Assembly (NCBI GenBank): GCA_937915865.1
Contig: CALGIG010000014.1
Coordinates: 1 to 32,611 of the forward strand
Direction: 5' to 3'
DNA: 32,611 nucleotides
Origin: an uncultured Prolixibacteraceae bacterium
Lineage (GTDB): Bacteria > Bacteroidota > Bacteroidia > Bacteroidales > Prolixibacteraceae
Shown here: piece after piece, positions 1 to 8,040 of the stretch
Numbering within the stretch: the first letter of the stretch is position 1
Layout of the letters: each line of letters opens with the position of its first letter
Made by a program: the position numbers and the translations under genes
Notes under the pieces: model-generated
What the model was told of the DNA's origin: nothing
What the model saw: the letters and a program-made list of their open reading frames with translations, nothing else
Database searches by the model: none

Positions 1-216
1 TTTTGATTTTTTTCATGATTGAGAATCTGACACAATTATAAATGTGAGTTACCAATTATTTTTAATCACATTACTGTACCCTGTGCAAATGACCATGGTA
101 GTGTACAACCTGCAACGAAAAGCTGTCTTTTTATCGTGCTTGTCAAAAAAAACAGGGCATTCCCGAAACAAAAATGTCAAAACTACGCCAACTCCTAAAA
201 TTGCACCTAAAAAAAT

Positions 217-570
217 GAGGCTGTCCCCCAAAAGGCAGTTTCCTTTATTTTATGAGGATATAATATTTATGCAATTCATTTATTTTTAGAAAATTAACTA
301 CATCAAACAAATGAAGGAAGGCAATGAATAGACCAGTTTTCTCTTTCTCTACCCGACCAACCCAAACAGAGCCTAAGATTCCCCAGTGTGGTCAATCTAC
401 CGGATAGTGAACCAACCGGACATTTCAAAGATTCAGTCTACAAAATTGGCCAGTTTTCGTAAATTAACGCCTGAGAGCAAAAAAAAGAAGGCCACCCAAA
501 ATGTTGAACTGCCCCAGAAAAAGTTGGATATAAAACTTTTGAGGGGCAGTTCATGTATTGGGACAGCCTC
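217..570. repeat. Inverted repeat GAGGCTGTCCC...GGGACAGCCTC bounding a 354-bp IS-like relic
   Basis: GAGGCTGTCCC at 217-227 is matched by its perfect reverse complement at 560-570. Ends reading roughly GAGGCTGTCCC are familiar from IS elements of the IS1182/IS5 type in Bacteroidota; that is recollection, not a search result. The 330 bp between them carry no recognisable transposase, so this would be an internally deleted copy or a MITE-like element. No target duplication was evident. Confidence 0.4.
505..553. repeat. 49-bp imperfect palindrome resembling two abutted IS3-type ends
   Basis: TGAACTGCCCC at 505-515 faces its perfect complement GGGGCAGTTCA at 543-553. The symmetry continues inward as AAAAGTT (519-525) and AACTTTT (534-540), shifted by one base. 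Each arm reads like a terminal repeat of an IS3-family element of Bacteroidota, so the two ends seem to sit almost back to back with no transposase between them. It lies inside the right half of the 217-570 inverted repeat. It could also act as a transcription terminator downstream of the GH27 gene. Confidence 0.45.
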
Positions 571-608
571 TTTTAATCACACCAAAATATGTATAGAGAA
601 TTGAGATT

Positions 609-2720
609 TTACTCTGAGGGTTGCAGTTTGACAAAAACTACACCGTGATAGTTTACTTCAGCTTCAAACTTATTTTCATATATGCCAATGTCTTGCTGGG
701 TCCACAAATTACGGGCTTTGTATTTGCCGGTAATTCCTAACGTACCGAAGTTGATCTCAATTAACTTTATACTTTCAGGCTTTTCATCGCCCCAGTTGAT
801 TATTTTAACCGGATCTTTTTCGTTGGAGTTACTTTTCCCTGTATAAAATAACCCGACAGCTTTTGTCCCATCGGCAAGATCTTTAGCCCAAACCTGAAAA
901 TCGTCGCCCTTTCTTACCAAGCGGGCCTGCTGTCCCAAAGTATCCTGATTAACTCCAATAACCTCGTCGTTGGTAATAAGGCCAAGGGTAAAATTATCGA
1001 GTTTGTCCATTTCACACCCAATAAGTAACGGCGACGCAAGCAACGACCAAAGGCTGATGTGCGCATACTGCTCATCTGGAGTAAGTTTGGTTGGCTTAGT
1101 ATCTTTGTTCCAGCCAACATGACCGATAACCAACATATCAGGATCGTTCCAATGTCCCGGTCCAATATTTTGGTAATTATTGGTTTGAGTAAAACCTGTA
1201 CCAAGCACACTTTTCCAGCTATCGTTAATGTCACCGGTTGTACGCCAAAGGTTCCCGCCAACTTCGGCGCCCCAGTTCCAAACATCACCCATACCATACT
1301 GACACAAACTGTAAACAATGTCTCGGTTCGATTTAGCCAATGCATCGCGCATAACGAAATATGGCTTCTTTAATTCTTCCAGAGAATTGTCTTTCTGTAT
1401 CTGACGATATGAGCACCAATCGTATTTCAGGTAATCGACTCCCCATTTTGCCCAGGTTGCCACATCCTGCTCTTCATGCTGGTAGCTCCCCAACGCGCGA
1501 CCACAAGTTTGAGGGCCTGGCGACGAATAAATACCAAAACGCATTCCGCGGGCGTGAATATAATCGCTCATTCCTTTAATATCGGAAAACTTTTCGTTGG
1601 TAAGCAATTCACCGTTTTCCGTGCGTTTTTCGGCCTGCCATCCATCGTCGATATTGATAAACATCCAGCCATGACCACGCAATTTATCGACAATGACATC
1701 GGCGGCTGCTTTCACTTTATTTTGATCGACCGACATGCCGCCCGCATTCCAGCTATTCCAGCCCATTGGCGGAGTAAGTGCCAACAAACCACCAACTTTC
1801 AGATCAATTTGGTCTTTTGCTTCGCCCAAGGCATTTTTAACTTTTACATTTAGGGTATATGTTCCCTTCTTTTCAGGAGTTGTTCCTGAAATAATACCCG
1901 ACGAAGCATCGAGTTTCAATCCTGAAGGCAAACCTTCCACCGAAACAGTTAATGGTTTTTTGCCAGTTACCGGAATAGTAAAAACAAATGGTTTTGAGGG
2001 AGTAGCACCAACAACTTTTGGATAGTTGATTTTGGGATATTCGCGTTCGGAAGGAGTAAGAATACGAACCTCGGAAGAAGGGCTAAACGATTGTGCTACT
2101 GTTTGAGGGGCTATATTCCCCGAATATATGATTTGAGCATTGCCCCACACTCCCATACCGCCAAACATACCACCTCCACCGTTAACGGTTAAAACCACAA
2201 GAGCCAGTTTGTTGATCCCTTTCAAGTCAACATCAACAAGTTTGGCCTTATCGCCATCTTTCATCGGGCCGCTACTCCATAATAGTTTCTTGTCGCCAAG
2301 AACAAAAAATTGCACATCGGGCCGTTTCCGTATTTCGGGAGTAGGAGGAGCTGGAGGAGTACCGCCTGGGACAACATTTTCTCCAGTTTTTTTTGCATCG
2401 CCTGCCGGGGATGTAGGAGCTCCCGGACCTCCACTCCCCGGACGTCTCATCTCGCCCGGGCCAACTTCAGCCCGAAAACGGATTCCAACACCATTCAACT
2501 CAATCAATGCTTTGGAAGGGGCAAAAACTCCTATCCCGTTTTCGAAAGTTGTACCAGATACAATGAGAGGAGAACCCATCATGGTTTTGTTTTTGGATGC
2601 TTGTCCCATGTCCTGATCAAAATGAGATAAGTTCAGATCACTGATCCACACTGATTTTTCGTCTGCTTTTATAAAACTGCACATCAGTATTATGCAGCCT
2701 ATCAGACACAATTTTTTCAT
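609..2720 (-). CDS. Exported GH27 alpha-galactosidase with NPCBM and Ig-like domains
   Basis: This 703-residue protein probably removes terminal alpha-linked galactose from a glycan in the periplasm or at the cell surface. A signal peptide occupies residues 1-19. An NPCBM-like beta-sandwich follows (about 22-202), then a putative-Ig domain (about 240-310), a GH27 TIM barrel from the MGWNSWN motif at 319-325, and a C-terminal beta-sandwich. The expected nucleophile is Asp434 in YLKYDWC and the acid/base is Asp497 in WRTTGDI. The NPCBM-like region is interrupted near residues 90-132 by a Gly/Pro/Ala-rich stretch that looks disordered. It is the last gene of PUL1, 183 nt after the six-hairpin gene, and no separate promoter was recognised. 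GH27 also contains alpha-N-acetylgalactosaminidases and beta-L-arabinopyranosidases, so substrate is inferred. Confidence 0.9.
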   Translation of the reverse strand: MKKLCLIGCIILMCSFIKADEKSVWISDLNLSHFDQDMGQASKNKTMMGSPLIVSGTTFENGIGVFAPSKALIELNGVGIRFRAEVGPGEMRRPGSGGPGAPTSPAGDAKKTGENVVPGGTPPAPPTPEIRKRPDVQFFVLGDKKLLWSSGPMKDGDKAKLVDVDLKGINKLALVVLTVNGGGGMFGGMGVWGNAQIIYSGNIAPQTVAQSFSPSSEVRILTPSEREYPKINYPKVVGATPSKPFVFTIPVTGKKPLTVSVEGLPSGLKLDASSGIISGTTPEKKGTYTLNVKVKNALGEAKDQIDLKVGGLLALTPPMGWNSWNAGGMSVDQNKVKAAADVIVDKLRGHGWMFINIDDGWQAEKRTENGELLTNEKFSDIKGMSDYIHARGMRFGIYSSPGPQTCGRALGSYQHEEQDVATWAKWGVDYLKYDWCSYRQIQKDNSLEELKKPYFVMRDALAKSNRDIVYSLCQYGMGDVWNWGAEVGGNLWRTTGDINDSWKSVLGTGFTQTNNYQNIGPGHWNDPDMLVIGHVGWNKDTKPTKLTPDEQYAHISLWSLLASPLLIGCEMDKLDNFTLGLITNDEVIGVNQDTLGQQARLVRKGDDFQVWAKDLADGTKAVGLFYTGKSNSNEKDPVKIINWGDEKPESIKLIEINFGTLGITGKYKARNLWTQQDIGIYENKFEAEVNYHGVVFVKLQPSE

Positions 2721-2903
2721 GGTTTACGATTTAAATGTTAATACTTTGGCAATAACATTTTTCACTTCAGCAACATACCAAAAGAAAAATGCAGTCAGGA
2801 AATTAACACAATCGCCGACCCATTTGAAATAGAATAGAAGAATAGCCTTATTTTATCGACGCTATTGGTTATTTTCGATTCGTAGTTATACTGTGTAAAT
2901 AAA

Positions 2904-4886
2904 CTAAAGGCTAATTTCAAGATCAGCTTTGCGATCCCAAATTTTCTCAAATACTTTTTCTCCGTTGGTTTTTACTACAATCAATTGTTTATTGCCTTGA
3001 AGTGAAACTTCCAAATCGAAGCATTTGCCAAAAGCGTGTATATTACGGAGTTTCATATACTTCCATCCCTGAGGTAGCCAGGGTGTAATTTTGAATTTAT
3101 TGAACCCGATTGGAGTAAAACCAAACAAGCCTTCTGTTACCGTTCGGCAATATAATCCACTCTCGGCTGAAAGATGGCGCTGGTTTCCTTCGGGCCAGGC
3201 TTCAACCGGGTATGGAACATGATCGCCCAACAAACGGCGAGAAGAGTAGTAATTAAAATAAGGCATCACTTTATTGGTAGCACCACCCACAAAGAGTCCG
3301 CGAAAAGCATACAAAGTGGAACGGTCCCAGAATGTTGTGCTGCCCGATTCGGTTAAAATTCCGTTTTCGGTCCAAAGGAATGGCGAAAACAGCGCCTTAA
3401 TCGTTTCGTCTTTTCGGTCGAAGATTCCCATCGTAAGCGGAACACAAATCCATGCACGTAGCTTGCCGTTTCCATCGAAATAGCGGTACGTATTGAATCC
3501 CTGCACATTGGCGCCAAAATAACTTTCGATGTTTTTTTTGAGTTTAGCTGCCCGTTCCATATATATTTTGGCTGTATCCGGGTTCCCAAGTTCAGTTGCC
3601 AGATTAGCTGAACTGATTAATGCTCCATAAGCCAGCGAATTGGTTGACAAGTTATACTTTCCGGCAGGGAACCGGCCTTCCAGTTCATCTGAATCGGAGC
3701 CAATTATGCCATTCGCAGCTTTTTTGCGTTCAAGGTACTCCAGGCACCAGCGAACCAAAGGCCATAATTCGCGGGCAACCTCTTCGTTTCCGTAGGCAAG
3801 CGAAAAACGTGACGCTCCATAAGCAATCATGGCCTGATCTCCACGATCGCCAGCCCCGTTCCAAATATCAACACCTTCAGCAATTATCGAACTCGGAATT
3901 GGCTTGTATTCCCGATTCATAAAACGGGCAAAATGCCGGTAACTGTTTATAGCAGATTCGTTCCCTTCAAGATTTCCCAGGTACGGGAAAAACGGGTTGA
4001 CATATTCAGCCTGATCGTTAGCCCATATAGCTGCATAATAAGCGCCGCCGCCCGGCCCGTGCATCAAACCGCCTTTGTTATCGTAAATGCTTTCGGTGGC
4101 CCGTATTTTTGCAAAGGCAAATTCTTCGTTAATCGTATCGTTTGGTGTTTCCAAAACCAAGTTGTCGAAAACTTCCTGCACAAATTTTTCGCGTTTCAAA
4201 AGCTCGTAAGCCGACGAATACTGGTACTTTTCTTCGCCCGGTTTCCGCCCTGTATAAATCATTGCAAAAGAGAGCTTACCCTTTGGTTCCACAATAAATT
4301 TTCCACTTTTGGTGCAATTAGCTTCGATGGTATATTCGCCGTAAACGCCTTTGCCAGCATCGGTTTTCATTGAAAACGGCAAAAAAGCAAGTTCAATGCG
4401 ACAATTCTTTTCCGAAGCATTTACCAGTTCAAACTGTTCTATAAAAGCTGCCTTATTTACCGAAGGGAAAAGCTTTCGGGTAATTTGCAACGGCGTATTT
4501 GTTTTGCTCCTGATGGTAATCAAACCTTTATGCCTAAATTCCGCCGGATATTCTTTTAGTGTGTCGTGATTGGCTATAATAATAACTGGTTGCTGTGTTT
4601 CGTCAAAGTTTTGGATTAAACTGGCGTGGGTGTTATTCGGAATGGTGCGTAACATCGGGAAAACTAACTTTTTTTTCAGGGAAAGTAAGCCAGTTTCGTT
4701 TACTCCATACGTTATGATCGACGAAATTTGAAGTCCACTCATTTCGATATGATCGGTATGTGCCTGTCCTTTTTGCACCTGCCATACAATACTTTTGTCA
4801 GGAGAAATAGTCCAGGTAAGTTTTTGGGGTTGGGCAAAAGCAACGAGTGAAAAACAAACAAATAAAACTGAATAAAAGGTTTTCAT
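2904..4886 (-). CDS. Exported six-hairpin (alpha/alpha)6 glycosidase-like protein
   Basis: This 660-residue protein begins with a signal peptide (1-18, ending VAFA). An N-terminal beta-rich region (about 20-240) resembles the super-sandwich domain of six-hairpin glycosidases. A helical region (about 250-600) follows with acidic residues typical of such barrels, including Asp291 and Glu294 in WANDQAEY and an acidic DSDELEG motif near 395. A short beta-sandwich tail ends the protein. I do not recognise a specific CAZy family, so neither sugar nor linkage is assigned. Candidates are relatives of GH78, GH95, GH63 or an unclassified six-hairpin group. It lies downstream of a sigma-factor relic and upstream of GH27, and it is separated from GH2 by a terminator. 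It therefore probably needs its own promoter. Confidence 0.72.
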   Translation of the reverse strand: MKTFYSVLFVCFSLVAFAQPQKLTWTISPDKSIVWQVQKGQAHTDHIEMSGLQISSIITYGVNETGLLSLKKKLVFPMLRTIPNNTHASLIQNFDETQQPVIIIANHDTLKEYPAEFRHKGLITIRSKTNTPLQITRKLFPSVNKAAFIEQFELVNASEKNCRIELAFLPFSMKTDAGKGVYGEYTIEANCTKSGKFIVEPKGKLSFAMIYTGRKPGEEKYQYSSAYELLKREKFVQEVFDNLVLETPNDTINEEFAFAKIRATESIYDNKGGLMHGPGGGAYYAAIWANDQAEYVNPFFPYLGNLEGNESAINSYRHFARFMNREYKPIPSSIIAEGVDIWNGAGDRGDQAMIAYGASRFSLAYGNEEVARELWPLVRWCLEYLERKKAANGIIGSDSDELEGRFPAGKYNLSTNSLAYGALISSANLATELGNPDTAKIYMERAAKLKKNIESYFGANVQGFNTYRYFDGNGKLRAWICVPLTMGIFDRKDETIKALFSPFLWTENGILTESGSTTFWDRSTLYAFRGLFVGGATNKVMPYFNYYSSRRLLGDHVPYPVEAWPEGNQRHLSAESGLYCRTVTEGLFGFTPIGFNKFKITPWLPQGWKYMKLRNIHAFGKCFDLEVSLQGNKQLIVVKTNGEKVFEKIWDRKADLEISL

Positions 4887-4962
4887 AGTCGTTATAGGTT
4901 TGCGTGCATATCATAATCCATTTTTCTTCGACTGAAGCAAAACAGAAACAATTTTAATAGCC

Positions 4963-4970
4963 CAAAACTA
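4963..4970 (-). promoter_or_regulatory. Candidate -7 element upstream of the six-hairpin gene
   Basis: On the minus strand the bases read TAGTTTTG, matching the Bacteroidota -7 consensus TAnnTTTG. The implied leader before the ATG at 4886 is about 70 nt. No convincing -33 TTG was found at the usual distance, so support is weak. A promoter here makes sense because the GH2 terminator at 5396-5423 would otherwise isolate the two downstream genes. Confidence 0.3.
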
Positions 4971-5115
4971 TCAAATTCGCCATATTTTAATACGATTTTA
5001 GGCTAAAAATCTCCGAATACCTGAGAGCAAACAAGTATTACAAAATGCTGTTCTACCAAGTTTTTTATTTAAGGAACCTATTTATTAAACCACATAAACT
5101 TATTGAAGCAAAACA

Positions 5116-5330
5116 TTGCGTTTTTAATCGATTCTCTTCTTTCTTAAAGTTTGCTGAAAACATCCTGGACAACGTTTTCATCAATTGTTTGTTCTTATAC
5201 AATTGAATACGAAAATTGGCTAAGCGGTTTATAGTATTCCCTAAAAATAAAATCGAAGGCCTTTCATTTCCTTTCTTAAGTTCTTCGAAAACAAACGTAA
5301 TATTGGTCTGATTATTCGCCTGATTATCAT
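5116..5330 (-). pseudogene. Truncated, frameshifted copy of the PUL1 ECF sigma gene
   Basis: The minus strand here aligns to the first roughly 70 codons of the intact sigma gene (start 17437). By hand I count about 10-11 differences in about 180 aligned bases from the conserved FVLEELKKGNE codons onward. The reading frame is broken. One base is missing in the G-run of the ERAFDF codons, another is missing near the start codon, and the codon for the conserved Trp of the VFIKLW motif has become TAA. Similarity fades near 5116, so only sigma region 2 was ever present or survives. Upstream sequence is shared as well, including a TATATTTG promoter element (5350-5357) and a terminator (5396-5423). 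An open frame from a TTG at 5340 to 5065 is not expected to make a sigma factor. Confidence 0.85.
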
Positions 5331-5349
5331 CCTTGTTCAAATATTAGGT

Positions 5350-5357
5350 CAAATATA
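5350..5357 (-). promoter_or_regulatory. Retained -7 promoter element (TATATTTG) of the sigma relic
   Basis: The minus strand reads TATATTTG and lies within the block shared with the functional sigma promoter at 17459-17466, preceded in both copies by the bases AATAAAATGA. It fits TAnnTTTG. The -33 TTG seen at the intact copy is not clearly kept. If it still works, it would transcribe through the relic toward the six-hairpin and GH27 genes. Confidence 0.45.
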
Positions 5358-5395
5358 TCATTTTATTAATTCATCTTTGAAACCTCAAAACAAAA

Positions 5396-5423
5396 GCCCC
5401 CTTATCAAAAATGATAAAGGGGC
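5396..5423 (-). terminator. Intrinsic terminator after the GH2 gene
   Basis: A 12-bp stem (5396-5407 with 5412-5423, one mismatch) closes a 4-nt loop. In the minus orientation it is followed by GCTTTTGTTTT, and A/T tracts on both sides make it potentially bidirectional. It lies 38 nt after the GH2 stop. The same type of hairpin occurs at 17510-17535 ahead of the intact sigma gene, so it is part of the duplicated block. Confidence 0.8.
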
Positions 5424-5460
5424 AATTTTTACTGTCACTATCAACCAGAAAAAAGCAAAT

Positions 5461-8040
5461 CTATTCAGCGCGTTTCCCGAATGCCTGAATGTCTGCAATA
5501 TTTGCCTGGCTCGAATTAAAGTTCACACGAAGGAAGCGCCCTCTGTTGTTTGCGTTCGGAATATCTTTCCGATTTTTGAAAGTCGTGGTATTGGCTTTTT
5601 GGTCGCATATAGTTGTCCATTTATTCCCATCCTCCGAAACCTGAATTTCGTATTGCGCGGCTTGTTCTTCCTTAAACGTGATGTCTATTTCTGAAAGCGT
5701 ATAGATATTTTCCATGTCCACCTGCCACCATGCCTTTTCGCCCGCTTCTTCGCCAGACAGCCAGTAAGTTGACAAATCGCCATCGTTGGCCAGACGAGGC
5801 GAATGCCCATCGGCAAAACTACTGACACGGGTCGGGCGCTCAGCAAGCAAGTTAATCAAAGCATCAACCTGCTTTTTTTGCTCCTGATTCCGGTAACGCA
5901 GATAGGGCCTTGCTCCACTCGCGGTTTGATTTTCAGGATTAAATGTCGGCGCATTTTTCGAAATGATGACAATTTCGGCATCTTTCAGTCCTGGAGATGT
6001 AGCCCTGATGACGGTTTTTCCAGCATAATACGAACGAAACTCAATAGCGGCTTTGCCATCGCGGATTACGATGTCGGATCCATTCTGAAACAGGATGGAT
6101 GAACCTGTTGGAAACTCTCCCGGGCCAGACACAATTTCCAGTTTCACATCGGGCGAATTGCTTATTTCGTTTCCGTTTTTATCTAAAATGGCAACCACCA
6201 GGTGAACATCGTCGGTTCCGTCGGCCTTTTCGATAGTTGGCTGGCTGGCGGTTAACCGGATTGCTGCCGGAATGCCTTCCGTTGACCATGCCGGCGGCGG
6301 AACATTTTTGTACGCGTTGCGGTACCAGTACCACTGGTGTTTGGGCAACCTGAAATAATCGACTACGCCCATGCAGCCAAAATGACCGGCAATGCTCCCG
6401 TGATCGAAACCACACCAGATAGCCTGCCCACTGCGCCATTCAAACTGTTCGTCCTGCAATTCGCCGTAGCCAGCGATATATTCTCCCGGACGATCTGCAA
6501 TCGTCGATCCATATTCGCTCACAACGCTTGCCACTCCGGGGTTCATATATAGCCTGGCGCCATCGCCGTTATAACCTGCCACATCGCCCAGTTTATCGAT
6601 TTCGCCTCGCTGGCAACCTCCAATGGCTGCAGCACGGGTTGAGTCGAGTTCGTGCGACAAAGCCACCAAATCTTTCAGGAACGACCTCACTTTGGGCATT
6701 GTTTCGGGAACCGAGAAGAACGGCTCGTTCGACATTGACCAAACGATAATCGAAGGATGGTTACGATGGATGCGGATCATCTCGGTAAGACTGGCCTTTA
6801 CGCTTTCTTCAAACGGTTTTTCGTCTTTCTCGATGGTCGGATAAGCGCTGCACGACCAGTCTCCCTCGGGTTTAAAGCCTCCGATCCCCCAAAAACAGTT
6901 TTCAGACCAAAAAAGCATCCCAATCCGGTCGCAGGCATCGGCAAACGCCGGGTCGTGCGAATAGTGTGAGCCGCGGATAAAATCAAACCCGGCATCTTTC
7001 ATCTGTTGCACGTCGCGCATAAATCCGGCATTGGTAACGCCATCGCCCCATCCTGCATGGTCCTGATGTACATTCGTACCTCTAAAATAGTAGTGCTTCC
7101 CGTTCAGGAAAAAGCCTTTGTCGGCAGCCCATTCCACCCAACGCATCCCAAAAGTTGTTTCGTAAGAATCAATTGGTTTGTTTCCTTCCATAATCGTAGT
7201 TACAGCTTTATACAGGGAAGGCGTTTGCGGCGTCCAGAGTTGAGGGTTGGCAATGGCTTTGCTGGTTTGATCAACGGTAATTGTTTTTCCAGGATCAACT
7301 GAAAACGGTGACACCACCGAGGCAACTTCACTTCCGAATGGATTGAGAATAACGGTTTTCAGGGTGCCCTTCGACTGTTTACTCCCATCGTTGGCAATTT
7401 CGGTTTTCACATTCACTTTGCCCGATGCTTCCGATAATCCGGGAGTGGTTACAAACGTTCCGTACCAGGCAACATGTACGGGAGCGGTTTCAACCAGCCA
7501 CACATCGCGGTAAATACCGCCGCTAAAAACATGTTCGCCTGCGCGGGGCGCCAGTTGGGCATCCCAAATATTGTTGACACGAATTGCAATCAGGTTGTTC
7601 CCTTTATGCAATTCTTTGGTAATGTCGATTGAAAATCCGTTGTATCCTCCGCGGTGAGTACCGGCAAGTGTGCCATTTACAAACACTTCGGCTACCTGAA
7701 ACACGCCTTCAAACTCAAGAAAGGACCGACTGTCGCCGATCTCTTTCTCCACTGCAAGGTTTTTTCGGTACCAACCATAGCCAGAATAAAACTCAGCAGA
7801 AAGGAAATAGGGCAAACTGAACGAGTGTGGCAAACCAACGTTCTGCCATGTATTATCGGCAAAACCAGGTTTTTCGGCTCCCTTGAAATCGCCAAGCTGG
7901 AACTTCCATTCGCGGTTCACGTTTCTTTTTTTTCGGACTGGTTCTTTGGCCTTTAAGGTTCCCGAATTGCTGACTATTACCAAGACTAATATAACAAATG
8001 TGATAATTCGATTTTTGAATGAATTCATTGTCTGGCACAT
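5461..8040 (-). CDS. Exported GH2 beta-galactosidase-type enzyme with C-terminal F5/8 C domain
   Basis: This 859-residue enzyme probably hydrolyses terminal beta-galactosides. After a signal peptide come the GH2 sugar-binding domain (about 38-190), an immunoglobulin-like domain (about 195-300) and a TIM barrel (about 305-590). The barrel has acid/base Glu439 in SMSNEP and nucleophile Glu509 in VVSEYG. A further Ig-like domain (about 610-700) and a discoidin (F5/8 type C, CBM32-like) domain (about 735-855) follow. The start overlaps the GH95 stop by one base (TAATG), suggesting translational coupling. A second ATG four codons in (8028) would begin the signal peptide more typically. A strong terminator follows at 5396-5423. 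Family GH2 also holds beta-glucuronidases and beta-mannosidases; galactosidase is the likeliest reading. Confidence 0.88.
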   Translation of the reverse strand: MCQTMNSFKNRIITFVILVLVIVSNSGTLKAKEPVRKKRNVNREWKFQLGDFKGAEKPGFADNTWQNVGLPHSFSLPYFLSAEFYSGYGWYRKNLAVEKEIGDSRSFLEFEGVFQVAEVFVNGTLAGTHRGGYNGFSIDITKELHKGNNLIAIRVNNIWDAQLAPRAGEHVFSGGIYRDVWLVETAPVHVAWYGTFVTTPGLSEASGKVNVKTEIANDGSKQSKGTLKTVILNPFGSEVASVVSPFSVDPGKTITVDQTSKAIANPQLWTPQTPSLYKAVTTIMEGNKPIDSYETTFGMRWVEWAADKGFFLNGKHYYFRGTNVHQDHAGWGDGVTNAGFMRDVQQMKDAGFDFIRGSHYSHDPAFADACDRIGMLFWSENCFWGIGGFKPEGDWSCSAYPTIEKDEKPFEESVKASLTEMIRIHRNHPSIIVWSMSNEPFFSVPETMPKVRSFLKDLVALSHELDSTRAAAIGGCQRGEIDKLGDVAGYNGDGARLYMNPGVASVVSEYGSTIADRPGEYIAGYGELQDEQFEWRSGQAIWCGFDHGSIAGHFGCMGVVDYFRLPKHQWYWYRNAYKNVPPPAWSTEGIPAAIRLTASQPTIEKADGTDDVHLVVAILDKNGNEISNSPDVKLEIVSGPGEFPTGSSILFQNGSDIVIRDGKAAIEFRSYYAGKTVIRATSPGLKDAEIVIISKNAPTFNPENQTASGARPYLRYRNQEQKKQVDALINLLAERPTRVSSFADGHSPRLANDGDLSTYWLSGEEAGEKAWWQVDMENIYTLSEIDITFKEEQAAQYEIQVSEDGNKWTTICDQKANTTTFKNRKDIPNANNRGRFLRVNFNSSQANIADIQAFGKRAE

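Larger units (their letters stand above)
1..608. other. Gene-free region with decayed mobile-element ends
   Basis: No convincing gene is seen here. Short open frames exist on both strands, but they have no recognisable domain and overlap one another. The notable content is two nested inverted repeats, listed separately (217-570 and 505-553), which look like the ends of lost insertion sequences. The GH27 gene ends at 609 on the minus strand, so this is the 3' flank of PUL1. No clear intrinsic terminator follows that gene, unless the 505-553 palindrome serves as one. Confidence 0.5.

Noticed and set aside
44..604. Short open frames on both strands (for example 44-289, 49-231 minus, 386-604)
   Set aside because: They overlap each other, show no domain or signal, and run through the inverted repeats of decayed elements.
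2140..2616. 158-codon plus-strand frame opposite the GH27 gene
   Set aside because: It is antisense to the NPCBM region; its Pro-rich translation is the complement of the Gly/Pro-rich insertion.
5065..5340. 91-codon minus-strand frame starting with TTG as a real small gene
   Set aside because: Its first 20 or so codons match the sigma factor, then the frame shifts; DNA identity to the sigma gene shows it is a relic.
5377..5694. 105-codon plus-strand frame across the terminator
   Set aside because: It runs through the terminator hairpin and antisense to the end of GH2, with no recognisable product.
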